Below are positions 1-12,999 of a stretch of DNA of 64,000 bases, one piece after another; the first letter of the stretch is position 1; each line of letters begins with the position of its first letter. Source of the DNA: Pachypanchax playfairii (taxonomy: Eukaryota > Chordata > Actinopteri > Cyprinodontiformes > Aplocheilidae); NCBI GenBank assembly GCA_006937955.1, contig SSNP01000006.1, positions 248,001-312,000 on the forward strand. Direction: 5' to 3'. The notes below the pieces were generated by a model. That model ran no database searches. It saw nothing but the letters and a program-made list of their open reading frames with translations, and was not told where the DNA came from. A program made the position numbers and the translations under genes.

Positions 1-1865
1 GGACACAAGGAAAAGGTTGTGTGTGTTCAATAAACTGAAGGTGTTTTTGCAAAGGTATATACACCTTTTCTTTCCTGACTCTGTCCCCTTTCCCTCCCTC
101 CTCCTTCTCTCTTCACCTTCTTCCTTTCATCTGTTCGCCCTGAGGAAACATTAATGGCTAGGGACAGTCTTTCTTTCTCCTTCCCTTCCGTCAAACTCAG
201 AGGCGTGAAACTGGAACCATGGCCGATTCAGCAAGTCTCCTGATGTACACACACATAAGTCTTCTCCTTTTGCCAAATTTAGCATCATCTAAGTTCCACC
301 TTGGTTTGTCCCCATTGTACCCCCACCCCCCTACTCTCCTTCCTCATTTTACTCCTTCCTTGCTCCCTATCCTTGCTTACCATATTCCTCCTAAATGTGT
401 CCTCCAACAACATATATAATCACCTTTTCCTCGTCTTCCTGGTTGAATTTTGGTTATTTCTTTGTTTGTACTACCTTTTTACTTTTCTTTACAGCTTGTT
501 TATGAAGTTCAGGTCAGAGTATGATGCATTAAAATTAATTTTTGCCTCTTCAGGTAATCTGTGGGGGATTTTTTAATATTTATGATCATGTTCTATTGAT
601 GTACACCAGGTCACTGGCTGCAACACAAGCCTAAATCATGACCCTTACACCCTCATGCGTGTTATTTTCACTTAATCTTGCTTTTTGTCTTTAAAAACAA
701 ACCTGTGCTAAAACCTGTGAGGCAGATAAAGTGTTTTATCATCAAATGTTGATAGATGCTCTTTTGAAATGTTCTGTTGATGGTTTTTGATATATTACTA
801 GTGTTTGTCTGATGTTTTTATTATAAATATGAGATTTGTGCATTTTAGAAGACTCATGGTTCTTGCAGATACTTTCACAGTCACATGGGGTTCTGACTTG
901 CCTTCACAGCCCATAAAAAAGGCATATTTTGCTGTAAATTATTTAAAAATTTCAGAACTTTTGGTGATTAATGATCCTATAAGTTGAAGTAACTTATATT
1001 GTTTCTTAGATTCTGTGGTTGTTCACCTCACAGTGTTTCTCTGGTTAAATCAGTCGGAACTTTAGTTCATAATAAAGTGTTTTGAGAAATAAAACTAACT
1101 TGTGTCATTAGTAAAAACTCTTGGCCAGTATTTTAAATCATTATTGCTGTGGATAGGTGAGTGTAATTCACTGGAAGTTGGTTGTGTGTGTGTTGTTTTC
1201 CAAAGTTGGCATAAACAGGCTCCAGTAATTATAGTAGCTTCATTAATTATTGCCTCTCTAGCCACATTCTTTCAACTCTTCTCTTTCTTGTTTACCTCTG
1301 TCCTTCCATCTCTCCTTCCTTACTCCTCTCCCTCATCTCTGAAACTATTCTGTGCTAATTGCAGCTCTGCCCACTAACTAATGAGGAAGAAAGGGAGGTG
1401 GCTGGAGAAAGGGAAAGGAAACGAGGAATAGTCTTTTCTTCAAAAAAAGGGGGAAACAAAAAGAGATGGAGAGACGTTTTCTTTGCCAGGACAATCAGGG
1501 AAAGGTGTCAGCCTCTAGCTTCTGCCAAGAGGAAGAGAAAGGTTTCCTTTTATTTTCATAGTGTGAACAGATTGATGAGTGTTTGACTAAGTCTGCCAGA
1601 AGCATTGGACATGGCAGTCTGGATTTTAGTAAACCTTAAGCAAATGCTCTTTCTTTTAAAGTTTTACACATTAAACATAAATATAAACAGCAACAATGGA
1701 GGATTTTTTACATTTTGTTGTGTGTTGAGTCAGGAGGGACAATGAGACATTTTATGAAGCCTTCTAGAGGACGTTCTCATCTTTCCAGTTCAAGGATCCT
1801 CGCTTGGCTCTGTCAGCACCGAATGACAGCACAGCTGCGGCTCACACACTCTCTCACACACACAC

Positions 1866-2157
1866 AAGTGTGTTTTGGTATCCTTATGGGGACTGTCCAT
1901 TGACTTCCATTGATTTTAGTAACTAGATTTATACCTAACCCAAACCCTTTTACTAACCTTAACCATTACTGATCTATAACTAACCCTAAGACTAACTAAA
2001 ACTCTATTCACACCATACCTATAAACCTAAGCCCTAACCCTAAAAAGGGGAGTCCCCCTTATGGGGACCAGGCTTTGGTCCCCACAAAAACCCTCGGACT
2101 CCAGAAAGATAGTAAAAGTCAGGAAACGGGTCTTCAGGAGGTCAGAAATACAAACCC
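1866..2157 (+). repeat. CA-flanked dispersed repeat with telomere-like CCCTAA motifs, copy 1
   Basis: This 292-nt segment runs from AAGTGTGTTTTGGTATCC to AGAAATACAAACCC and is embedded between CA microsatellites on both sides. It has a near-identical partner at 7706-7999 in the same orientation (about ten differences by eye). Inside are several ACCCTAA or CCCTAACCCTAA-like motifs, and a perfect 7-bp stem GGGGACC (2063-2069) / GGTCCCC (2077-2083) near the right end. It matches a style of teleost dispersed repeat with TATGGGGAC ends, but the class is not assigned. Confidence 0.75.
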
Positions 2158-2774
2158 ACACACACACACACACACTTACCTGGAGGCCACAGAGTGATCA
2201 CACTCACATTTCAGAACTATCTGGTTTCATAAGCTGTGCACTTTGTGAAAGACTAAACTTCTCGTGTCTTTTTCCACCGTTTTAGATTCATTGTCATGCT
2301 TATTCACTCATTCACTCTTCTTTTCTGCTTCCTCTTCACACAAACTCACTGAAAAATGGCCTAAACCTGACTCCCAGGAATCAAATCTGATGAAGGAATT
2401 TTCTCAGAAAACAAAGAAAAGAATTACTTGAGTGTAAAATTTGGATTGTTTATTTTGATTTCTAATCATGAGTAAACAGACCAAAATATACTAAATGAGT
2501 TTGTCATTTTTTACACTTCCTTTCTGTCTTTGTTTTACTCACCTTCTCCAGTTATAACCTACCCCGAAGGCGCACACACACATACACTCTCTCATTTGGA
2601 GTAATGAATCAGCCCTTTGAAAGGAGGTGAACTTCAAAGACTGCACTTGTCTTGCTTTGTTTTCCTCCATCTCTGATCTCTTTGCTCATTCTGATTTATA
2701 ACTTTGGACAATTAAAAGTAATCTAAGTTTTTCTCTAAGCTTTAACTACTACATTTATCTTTGTTTGAAATATA

Positions 2775-3856
2775 TTAAAGCTGGAGTGCGTAACTTCTGT
2801 AACTTCTGTCGCCCCCTAGCGGAATTTTTGCGTCATTACAACAATAAAGCTGGCGCTTCCATATGACGTAAGCCCAGCTGCCACCGCTTTATCTCTGCCG
2901 TTGTTATTCCAACTGGTATCTGTCTTAATCAAGCTTCAAATTCAGTCTGTTTACTTTACCTGGCTCTATATTTGTTTCAATAAATATCATTTCATTGTTG
3001 AAAAAATCAAGAGAAACCAGTAAAATATAAAAATACTGGTAAAAAAACCTTCAGAGTTCAGGTTGGATTGTTTATAGGTTTGATTGTTCACTTTAATCTA
3101 CATTTAACAGTTTGGTGTTGAAATTTATTAGTCAGCTGTTGGGGCCACAATGATCTATTTGTCTTATTCAGTGAATTTTTTCAGTTTTGACACGATGCAG
3201 AATCCTGCAGTGAGCTGCTCTGATCTGACTGACTGAAAAACCATTACACTGGTAAACTGACAGACACAAACTGACACAGATAGAGACAGAATCAGCTGAT
3301 CAGCTGGAATTTCGGCGCTCTGGGTTTCATCTGGTGCGCATTTTATATTTTGACAGTGTGTGCGGACCTGCGGATCACTGTGTGCACCCGTGAACATCAG
3401 CCAGATCTCTTCTCTCCACCGAGGAAAAGCGACGCCGATACAAATTCGCGTTTGCCTTCTCCTTCGGTCACTTTCCTTCTTAGCCAATAGTCCCTCTGCC
3501 GAACGTCAAGGAATTATTTTTTTTTTTCGTGATAGGATCCACTTCCCGATAAGTGTCTCTCGGCTGTTTATTTGGATTCTCCGCCATGTCGACCTTCACG
3601 TTCTGCCGGCTGCTACGAGACGCTGCGTTCTATTTCTTATTATTTTTCTTGTTGTGACATAAAAGACGTAATTTCATGTGCGACAGCGCGGGAATGTCGC
3701 ACCCGACACGCAAAGTAAAAATGATATATATTGAAAAATACCGTGAGATGTTTGAGGAGCCGATCGGCTTAATCTGCATTGTGTCATCTCCTCTGATAGT
3801 GGCTTGGCTGAAACGGACATCCACGGACATGTAAAAGTTACGCACTCCAGCTTTAA
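2775..3856. mobile_element. Non-autonomous DNA transposon with perfect inverted ends and TTAA borders
   Basis: The left end 2775-2796 and right end 3835-3856 are perfect 22-bp reverse complements. Read outward-in, each is TTAA followed by AGCTGGAGTGCGTAACTT. The TTAA at each border fits a piggyBac-like target duplication; a TA target with a one-base-longer TIR cannot be excluded because TTAA is palindromic. The 1,082-bp body holds no long transposase frame. The open frames inside (for example 3164-3487 on the minus strand) do not resemble known proteins. Confidence 0.75.
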
Positions 3857-4516
3857 GACAAAACATCCAGAATCGCATGCTTCACACAGAGTCTAAAGCT
3901 GTCAGTCGTACCACGTGAATATTACTGACTTTTACACCAAATTGTTTCCTTTTTAAAAGCTGTTGGCTCTTGATGAAATATGAATAATAATAACAATCAT
4001 TTGGAAACTCGTGTATATTTATTTTAATTATTAAAATGCGTGTGCACAGCCTCTAACTCTAACTATAATGGGATATTTTACTTTTACACAGCAAAACACA
4101 TCGTCCATTTTAATACATGTAGATGGGATAGGTAGTACCAAACCCTGGCATCCAATCCGTCTATCCTATAAAACCTTATCAGCTCTTTATAACTGAAACA
4201 TCTGGCGAGGATCAGACAAGCGGATGTATCTCATCAGTAATCTAGTCTTTGTACTTTGGTCAGTCTTTTTCATAACTTTTTCATAAAGCTTTAAAATTGC
4301 GTTTGCTTGTAGAAGTTACTTCAAAAATAACCAGAAACGAAGTTAAACAGTTAAGAACCTAAAATATGTGTGAACAAACTCTCCAAGCTAAACGAATGAA
4401 TTCTAAGTAGCCTCTTCAGTGTGTTTGGTCTCAGTTCCTGGTTGACACGGAGCACCATGCTGCAGACAATGCCACCTGCCAGTTTCTGTCACTATAATTA
4501 TAGCTTTCTGCTTGCA

Positions 4517-4540
4517 GTGTGTGTGTGTGTGTGTGTGTGT
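4517..4540. repeat. (GT)n microsatellite
   Basis: Uninterrupted GT dinucleotide run of about 24 nt in the prox intron. Confidence 0.9.
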
Positions 4541-5447
4541 TCCAGCTGAGGAGACGAAAGCATCATCTTTGTCACTGAGCCTGATTGGAGTCACGAGGTG
4601 GCCAGCGTATGAATGTGAGTGTTCTTGCTGTAAGTGTGAGTGTGTCGTGCATACAGCTGTCTCCTTAGCTTTAACAATAGGCCTGGTAACAAAGACATGG
4701 CCTTCAGCCTCAATCATGTGATCTGAGTGGTCTGCAGCCTCTCAGTCAGGTCAGATGACCCGGGCTATTGTCCTCTATGGGTGACACACAGAAGGAAGCA
4801 GAGAGCACGCACTCAAATCCAAGGAAGCACAGCACGTGTATAAGCAGGGACGCACACACACACACAGAGTGAAGATACTAATGAGACAGTGAGAACACAT
4901 AGAGACGTAATCCCAGGACGCAGACCCTTCCTCTCTGTCACATGCAGTGTCTGTACATAGAGACTCTATTTTCACTGTCCTGGGGACAATGACATCATTT
5001 GATGAGTGACAGTCGAGCAGCTGAAAAAGGAAACATATTGATGATGTCCTGGAGGAACCTTTGAGCTCCATATTTAACTTTTATTATTTCAGATGGTAGC
5101 ATAACAAACAAACACTCATCCACTTAAAACAGCTGATAATTTATCCCTCAGAAGCAGATGTGACATTGCTTGACTTCCTGATGATCTAAACTTCAGACAA
5201 ACAGCAACAGTTTGTCTGAAGATTTACAACTTTACAGATTTCTCCTGCTTTTTCTTTGTTTTCACACTTTCAGATCATCAAACAAACTTTGATATCAGAC
5301 AGAGATAACCGAGTTAAAATAAAATGATGTTTTCAAACAATGAAGGGACAATGCTCTCTAAGCCAACCCGGCCATGTGTGGAAAAGTATTTGCCCAGAGA
5401 AGAAACAAAGTGACTGACATCAATCAGTCTGAACAGGTTAATCAGAA

Positions 5448-5520
5448 GAATCAGAATCAAGTTTATTTGATCAAGTATGTCTCACACAAAGAGTTTGATC
5501 CACTTTTCCACAGACAGACA
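5448..5520. repeat. Fragment of a dispersed teleost repeat (AGAATCAAGTTTATTTGATC type)
   Basis: The motif AGAATCAAGTTTATTTGATC followed by AAGTATGTCTCACACAAAG...TTTGATCC resembles a dispersed fish repeat that usually reads as cagctttattggccaagt...ttgactcc. The assignment is from recognition only. Confidence 0.35.
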
Positions 5521-5584
5521 TATTGAATGTAAAGATAAATAGTCATTGTTAGACATAGTATACACACAAGATATATTAGCAGTA

Positions 5585-5940
5585 TGGACCACCATCAAAA
5601 GCCATTTCTAAAGCGTTGGGACTCCAGAGAACCTCAGACCTCAACCAGACTGGAGGATACATTGAACAGTGGGGAACTTACCCAGGAGCTAAAGCCCTGA
5701 AGCTTCACTTACATCAGTTAGGTTCAGAGTTCATGATTCAACAATAAGAAAGATAAACTGGGTAAAAAACCACTGCTGACCAAAATGTACACAAAGGTCC
5801 ATCTCACATTTACTAACAATATCTTGATGTCTTAGTCTTAGTCTTCAAAACTTCTGGGTAAATATTCAGAGGACTGATGAGTGAAACTTGTCAGAAGGTG
5901 TGTGTCCTGATCCAGCTGGTGTAAAACTAAAGACACACCA
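5585..5940 (+). pseudogene. Degraded Tc1/mariner-like transposase remnant (family A)
   Basis: Several phrases match the same transposon family seen better at 40250-40990: TCATGATTCAACAATAAGAA, AAACCACTGCTGACC, CACATTTACTAACAATATCT, and AAAACTTCTGGGTAAATATTC just before GAGGACTGATGAG. In an intact element these encode the region leading to the first catalytic Asp. Frames are broken throughout and no product is expected. Confidence 0.45.
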
Positions 5941-7369
5941 GCAAATCTAGTTTGGACTATTAAAAATAAAAAAAAGGGGGGGGGTGGCAGATTTAGAGTT
6001 AGAGTTTCTACCCAAATGTAAAAAGTTATTGATAAAAAGATTTAGTTTTTGATCTTTATACTCAAGTACATCCACAAAGTTGGATTTCTTCTCTCTGTTT
6101 GTATGTTTTCCTTTCAGGTTACGTGTGACTGAGACCACGTCTGATAGCAGTGAAAGCAAGAAAGTGATAGAGAAGGAAAAAGGAAACAGATGCTTTTGTG
6201 TTGGCATAAAAACAACATATTCACTTAGTCACACACACAGAGCATTTAGCAGCACATGAAAGAGTTCCAGTATTGTCTCCATGATGAACAAATACTCAAG
6301 TGACCAACAGCAGAGCAAACCTCAAGGCCGCAGAGCCAATCATCTAAGAAAAAATAGTCTCAAGTGTGTTTTCTCTGAAATTAAAAAGAGCAGCAAAGAC
6401 AAGAAAGGTTTAAATGTATAAACAAGGTGGAGAACATCATCACTTACACATATAACATACAGTCTGTTTCTGTCTGAACACCTCAAGATTTAAACATATG
6501 GTGTTTGCTCAGTGATTTCTTAAGAGCACAGCACGTGTTTGTTTTCTCTTTGTGCAAGAAAGATGTGGAGGAGAGATAACGAATGAAAAGACAATGGGTA
6601 TAAGTGGAGGAGGGTTTACAGGCCAAAACAACATCTAGATTGGTGCCTTTAATTTAAAGACACAAAAGTAAAAATTCTCTGATTATGAAGTAAATGTCTC
6701 AGTGACGGGGATTTTCAGAGAATTCTTTGGTCGAGTTTTAAAAGAACTGACCTACTTATCAGATGCTCTTTTTATCCTAAAACATTTTTAGTTCGACCCT
6801 GCCCTTTTGTGCTTGTGACCCGCTTTGTTATAAAAATAAATAAATAAGAAAAGATTAACCACTAGATTAGTTGCCCTGTTTTGCTAAGTGCTGCTTATGT
6901 ACTTTTTTCTTTACAATTTTGGACCTAATGTCATCATCAGTGTTTATCTGAGTCGTGTTTACTGTGAAATAGCAGCTGATACTTTAGCTAGAAGACTAGA
7001 TGGGGTTGTAAGAATGACAGGCATGAAAATGAGACAAACTTAATGCTATTTCTGTCTGTTAAAAACCAGTACCACTAAATCATTTCCAGTATTAATGGAG
7101 CAATTTGCATTCCTCATTCAGTCAGAAATGCTGCGTAACAATGAGGCAACGATGCAGCTGAAAATAGGAAATAAAAGGTGGCTGTTAAAAGCCTTAAACA
7201 TCCTGATGAGAGAGGGAGGAGTTTTTTTATAATATCTTAGGTTTTCTTACTAAAGGTTGAGGTGATAATGGAAATGAAGAGAGGAGACAACACAGACAAA
7301 AAATATAGGAAGGGCGTCCCAGCAGGCTTCTTTGTTGGGCAGCAATTTAGAGATTTACAGGCTCTTGTG

Positions 7370-7469
<100 letters not shown>

Positions 7470-7671
7470 GAAGTAATTGAGCCTCCCCTCATCCAATATT
7501 TACCCACCAAACCAGAGCAATCATGCGAATTATGTTTACTGGAAACAAAGTGTCTTTCTTCCTCTTTATCTTCCTTTTTCTTTCCCACTTTCCTCCATTC
7601 CTCCCTCTTTCTGTTGCTCTCCTGGCAACTAGATACCATATCAAGATCCTGGCCAGGAGTTAATCACACAT

Positions 7672-7705
<34 letters not shown>

Positions 7706-7709
<4 letters not shown>

Positions 7710-7998
7710 GTGTGTTTTGTTATCCTTATGGGGACCGTCCATTGACTTCCATTGATTTTAGTAACTAGATTTATACCTAACCCAAACCCTTTTCCTAACC
7801 TTAACCATTACTGATCTATAACTAACCCTAAGACTAACTAAAACTCTATTCACACCATACCTATAAACCTAACCCCTAACCCTAAAAAGGGGAGTCCCCC
7901 TCATGGGGACCAGGCTTCGGTCCCCACAAGAACCCTCGGACCCCAGAAAGATAGTAAAAGTCAGGAAACGGGTCCCCAGGAGGTCAGAAATACAAACC

Positions 7999-7999
<1 letters not shown>
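7706..7999 (+). repeat. CA-flanked dispersed repeat with telomere-like CCCTAA motifs, copy 2
   Basis: This is a second copy of the 1866-2157 repeat, same strand, about 96% identical by eye, again bordered by (CA)n on the left (about 7675-7706) and right (about 7998-8025). The hairpin GGGGACC...GGTCCCC and the telomere-like motifs are conserved. The original spacing is about 5.8 kb. Confidence 0.75.
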
Positions 8000-8029
<30 letters not shown>

Positions 8030-8929
8030 AACAGGCCCATCTGTATTGATGATGGCCTAATTTAGATCTCTTTATTGGATTGATTTACGATGGTTGGACA
8101 AATCTGGACATCTGGATCCAAATGTCTGTCTGTGTGACACACAATATTCTCTTTGCTTCATTTCATACTTTCAGCTTGTGTTTCCTTACCTCTCTGCGAG
8201 TCAGCGATGTCCTCTTTGTCGTCTTGCTTCAGCACTTTGGGCTGTCTCCCCGGCGCAGCGACGACCCGTCACCCTGAAACGTTTTTGAGAAAAAACACAA
8301 AACAATGAGCAAAATGCTTGTAAGGTTGTTTAATCTCTTACTGCCCAGATCTGCAAGGTCTTTACAATTTTTATTTTACAGCTCTTTAAAAGAATAAACA
8401 CAACAGTCAAACTCTGAAGAGCCCTGAACAGATTAATTTGAGGATTTATATTTAAAAGAAAGAGCTCAAAGAACAATGAATCCCTCGTTTTAAGACTTCA
8501 ACAACTAAAGAATGGGGAGGGGGGGGGGGTACGCCAGGAGGGGGGAGGTTGTCTCAAAGGCACATTCATCTTCAAGATCAAGCTCAGGTTTCAACTTTTA
8601 TTTGTCCCTGTGGGCAGTTTCACAGCATCCATTAAACAGCTTCTTGACTTTGTGGTGTTCTCAGTGTGCTGCAGCCTTTTAAACATCACAGGAATATTCT
8701 CTAATAATTACCTGCTGTGGTCTCATAATTAAATTCACTATTTTAGTTTATATTTTAGGGAAGATTTCTGTTCATTCCTAAGTGAAGCCTTTTCTCCTCT
8801 TTGTTGGTAAATAAGCTGACAGATGTGGCAAGAAACAAATCATGCAGTCACCATTCAAAAACCAGATGTCCATTTGTCATTTTCAAAAAATGTAAGAAAT
8901 TCTCAAGTTTCAGGAGAAAGGTTTCGAGT

Positions 8930-9180
8930 TAAACCGCTCATAACCCGTTTCCTAGAGTTTAAACAACTTTATAATCAAATGTGTGTGAACAAAAGTGATA
9001 AAACACCTCAACGTCATATGTCCACTTTGAAGCATGGCGGAGGAAGAATCACGATAAGGGAGAAGGACTGTAATTACACATAAAAACCTTCCAGGATATT
9101 AAGAGGGACTGACACATTGCTGCATTTGGCAAGTTTGTGGAGAAGAAAGCACAACCAACAAGTGCTTCACATCTGCCAAC
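8930..9180 (+). pseudogene. Possible Tc1/mariner-like transposase scrap
   Basis: The stretch around 9010-9060 (ACTTTGAAGCATGGCGGAGG then AAGAATCACGATAAGGG) reads as a KHGGGxI-type motif found upstream of the WGCF motif of Tc1/mariner transposases. The frame is broken and no ends are visible. Confidence 0.3.
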
Positions 9181-10920
9181 TCATTTTAATGTTGAAACTG
9201 TATAAATTTTAAATCTTAAAACAAAAAATAATTTTAAAAGGTACAGTGAGGTACAGTAAGAATTCAATTTGTGATTCATGCCAAACAATTTTCTTTTTAG
9301 TATCATAAAAAATATCCAATTAATGAAAAAAACCTGAAAGATTCTGATATAAAGGTTGAATGAAACTATGCTTATTTACCTGGATGAAGGGATAGAGTTT
9401 TTTATTTGGACACAGCTGAGAACTGAGTGACAGAAGACGTTCCATTTGCAAAAGAACCTATTCAAACAAAGTTAATCCAGATTGCTATTACAGGTCAGAC
9501 ATGATGCTCACACAGAGCAGAGACAGAAGCAATGTTAAGATTTTTACTGGTGAATCGGACAGCAGGAAAACTGGAATTTTTATTCTAAATTGGGAGAAAT
9601 TATATCAAGAAAAATGGCCTGAAGGTTATGCTTGTCTTAAAAGGTTAAACTCAAGGTTAAATTTGTGTCTGTAGTTCGACAGTGTCATCAAAGAACTTAA
9701 TAAAACATCCCAAAACAAGGTTGTGTCTAAACTTTAAATGGGCAGACATCACCTGAAAAACTTTTTGTTCTCTGTCTGCAAGGGTTAGCATGTGTGTTGT
9801 GTGTTTGTCTACACTGAGACAATGACAGAGAGACCCATTGAAATAACAGTGGTCTCAAGGGGCCAGCTAAAACGAGAGGAAGGGTAGGTTAGGGTAGGGG
9901 GAGTATATGAGAGTCCGGGGAATCATTGAAGCTGTGTGTGTGCACATGGAGTGATTCATTCAGTTCTGGTGGCGGCTAACCTTGGCACGTCCTGCCACGC
10001 GTGACGGGGGTTACACCCAGCCGTCCTCTACACATGCGTTAGTTTGTTGGGGAGTATAGGTGGTTGTTTTCAGACAAGAAGAGTCAGCAGCATGTGTGTG
10101 TGTGTTTTTGCATGTGCATGCAAGAAAAAGAGCAGAAGAATAAAAAAAGATGGAGAGGAGAAAAATCAGTCAGGTTGCTTGGTGTCTTTGGATGATCTTG
10201 CCCCCGGGAGGAGAGAGAGGGCAGAAAAAAAAAGAATGAAAAATGTGTTTATACTCTTGTGTGTGTGTGTGTTAGGTCCATTGTTCTGCTGTCTAATACT
10301 GCTATACAGCATCAAAACACAGACACTCTCAAAGCCCCTTGATCTTCATGTAAGCATCAGTAAAGAGTTTAAACTTGAAGTTTAGAGTCTGACAGATCAG
10401 ACAGCTGTTCACCTGTCTTCATCACAGACTGTGTCACCTGTTATAAGGAGTTTCTTATTGTGTAAGAAGGAACTCTGACACCGTGAACACACAAAAACCT
10501 TAAGCTTTCGAGAAAGGGGAAGTACATTTAAGAGAAGTTGCGAAGAAGAACTTGGTTACAGGAATAGTAACAGTCAAACACCTGAAACACATGCACACGT
10601 AATCCTTAATTATTTTCAGTCACAGTTTACTGAAACCTGGATTCCTTTGAACTGTTTATTAATTTGTAATTTATTTTTCTAGGTAATAAGCGATAGTAAC
10701 AGTGGTTAATGTCCATGCATCTGGAACAAACATGTAGTTCATATATCTGTGAAAGTAACTACGCCTTACGATGTTTAAAACGGAAGTAACTCAGTTCTGT
10801 TTTTGTGGCATAAATATAATCATGTAGCAAGACTGAAATTTTAAAGCTGAGCAGGAAAAAAGAAGAAGACCACTGGAGGGAAGTTTATCTTCGAATAATC
10901 ATATCAGTCTTATCACTTCT

Positions 10921-10945
10921 CTCATTTTGCACTTTTCTCTTTCAG
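10921..10945 (+). promoter_or_regulatory. Splice acceptor of the terminal prox exon
   Basis: A run of mostly pyrimidines (CTCATTTTGCACTTTTCTCT) precedes TTCAG, and the open prospero-domain frame begins immediately after it. This sets the exon start in phase 0. Confidence 0.85.
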
Positions 10946-11131
10946 GTTCCTGATCGATTTCTGGAGGTGGCGCAGGTGACTCTCAGAGAGTTCTTCAATG
11001 CTATTGTGGCTGGAAAGGATGCAGACCCTTCATGGAAGAAGGCCATCTACAAGGTGATTTGTAAACTGGACAGTGATGTTCCTGAGGTCTTCAAATCACC
11101 CAACTGTCTCCAAGAACTTCTCCATGACTGA
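10946..11131 (+). CDS. prox1: Terminal coding exon of a PROX1-family homeo-prospero transcription factor
   Basis: This exon encodes 61 residues plus TGA and starts in phase 0, VPDRFLEVAQ, directly after a pyrimidine-rich tract and TTTCAG (acceptor AG at 10944-10945). It contains REFFNAI, DPSWKKAIYKVICKLDS and the C-terminus SPNCLQELLHD. From family knowledge this is the last part of the prospero domain, which packs on the atypical homeodomain in this nuclear DNA-binding regulator of lymphatic, lens, liver and neural development. Vertebrate PROX1 ends almost identically (LLHE). The D/E and V/I exchanges here may mean a teleost prox1 duplicate or prox3 rather than prox1a; PROX2 is more divergent at this end. 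No other prox exon is visible, so the gene is partial and enters from the left edge. The prox1 symbol is at family level only; the paralog is unresolved. Confidence 0.93.
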   Translation, partial: VPDRFLEVAQVTLREFFNAIVAGKDADPSWKKAIYKVICKLDSDVPEVFKSPNCLQELLHD

Positions 11132-12935
11132 CTAGGACTTCTGAGGAAACACGACAAGAGGAACAAACCTCCGAGGACTGTCAGACGACTGTAAGAAGAT
11201 TCCTCCTAAGGACTTCAGTAAAAGATGCTTCAGAGTGTTTCATACTTGGAAGAAGCTGAAGAGGATCACTGAGTTGTTTCTGGTCAGACCGTCTTTTAAA
11301 GACAACACTGCCGTCAAGAAGATTTCATATGAAAAGTAGTTTCTCTGATGATGCTCAAGTTCATTGATTTTGTTGAGACTTTTAGGTATTAAAAGCAACA
11401 TGGTGAGTGATTTATCCTCCTTGCACTTATAAAAGATCCTCCCTGCTCTTCGTCTCTTTCTCCAACATCTTCTTCAGACTTTCTCTTCATCTTTTAGAAG
11501 GAGAAAGTTGGACATCTTCAGCCCATGACACTGAGGTCTGGAGTGAGCCAATAATAAAGAAGATAATATATAAAAATCTTTTTATTGTGGATGTTTTTAA
11601 GTTACATGAACAATTTGACAAGTTGACGTTTCTGTATTTTTTCCTTCTTTGTATGATCTCACATCCTTCTGAACCCCCAGTCACGCAGATGCACATGTAG
11701 GGAAAAGCACAGTAGCACTTGTTCATTTTTACCTGGACCCAAAATACTGTAAAAAAGAAAAAAAAGAAACTTGTTGTTTGACTTCCTGTTATTTCCCCAG
11801 TTCTTTTAGCTTCAATTTTGCTCCTACCGAAGGTTTGTTTTGACTGCGTGGCTCTGCACGCTGCCCCTCCTCAGCATCAGACACAAATCTTGTAGCTCCC
11901 ACATTTCAAAGTAATGGACCAGTGCCTTTTCTTCCAAAAAAAGTCTGAAAACAGTTAGTTTTTTCAAGTGAATTATGAAACTTTTCAGCTATTTGAGTTT
12001 TTGGCCAATAAAGCAACACAGTGACTAAGAACTACAATGTCATGGACAACAACAAAATAATATTTAAAAAAAAATCATTATACTGTTACATTTTTTGGAT
12101 TTGACTTGAATATGAACTCTCAACAGAGTCAAAATATATTCAAGATTTGTCTTTTAATTATTATAGTAATATTACCCTTCTACCTTTAAACTACAGAGTG
12201 ACACAGACTTTCATCATAACAATCCAACAATCTGTAAAATAACAATTTATCCACCCTACAAGGGTTTCCTTGTATTTTTATTTTTCGTGACTCACAGGAA
12301 CATAAAATATTAAACTAAACGTTTTAAACTGGTTTGTGGTTTTAAAAACAGCTCAAAGTTTAACATCCATGTAAAATAATAACTGAGGTTGTAGCAGATT
12401 TTGTCTATTTTTGTTTGTTTTTATGTTAAGAAAAGGCTTAAAATTCATTTACTTGAATGTTTTGTATGTTGCATTTCATGATTAATTACAGTTTAACCAC
12501 GTGATAAAAATTCATATTTTTTCTGTAATTTCCCTAATTTCTAATTGGGCTCAAACTCATTGTGGCTGCTGTACAATCATGAGTTTTTGTCATCAATAAG
12601 TTCACTTGTTTTCATCCTTTTATTCAGGAAGCAAAATCCAGTTTGGACAAATTGTTCTGTGTTCTGATTGGATAGGAAGGGCAGCTGAACAGGTCATGCG
12701 TGAAGTGACTATTTTAACAGAAAAAGACAATAAAATGCTGATATTTCTAACTTGTATAGATGTAATAATTATTCTGATGACTGATATTGTTATTTATAAC
12801 AGAAATAATTATTCCTATTAATGTTATTCTGATGGTGATTATTATTAATACTGCTTGCTACAGATTTGACCAGTGGTTTTATTCATTGTTTATCCATCAC
12901 ACTGCAACATGAAATAAATTATTCTTTGAACAAAC
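11132..12935 (+). other. Probable 3' UTR of the prox gene
   Basis: Non-coding AT-rich sequence follows the TGA stop. Three AATAAA hexamers occur, at 11553-11558, 12007-12012 and 12913-12918. The last is followed about 25 nt later by a GT-rich stretch (GGGTGTTGTC near 12939), so it is the best full polyadenylation site of the three. Long prox1 3' UTRs are known in vertebrates. The true end needs RNA data. Confidence 0.5.
12913..12918 (+). terminator. Candidate polyadenylation signal AATAAA for prox
   Basis: AATAAA lies within GAAATAAATTATTC and is followed by GGGTGTTGTC, a GT-rich downstream element at about 12939-12948. Alternative upstream hexamers at 11553 and 12007 could give shorter transcripts. 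Confidence 0.4.
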
Positions 12936-12999
12936 ATCGGGTGTTGTCAGGTATGACTGACTGTAGTTTCTGACTACAAGCCTACAAACCAACTCACCA

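Noticed and set aside
1930..2045. Possible interstitial telomere (CCCTAA words)
   Set aside because: The words are irregular and the same block recurs at 7706-7999, so it is part of a dispersed repeat and not a telomere fusion.
2791..2812. Short direct repeat TAACTTCTG as a possible regulatory array
   Set aside because: Only two units, inside the transposon end; better explained as element sequence.
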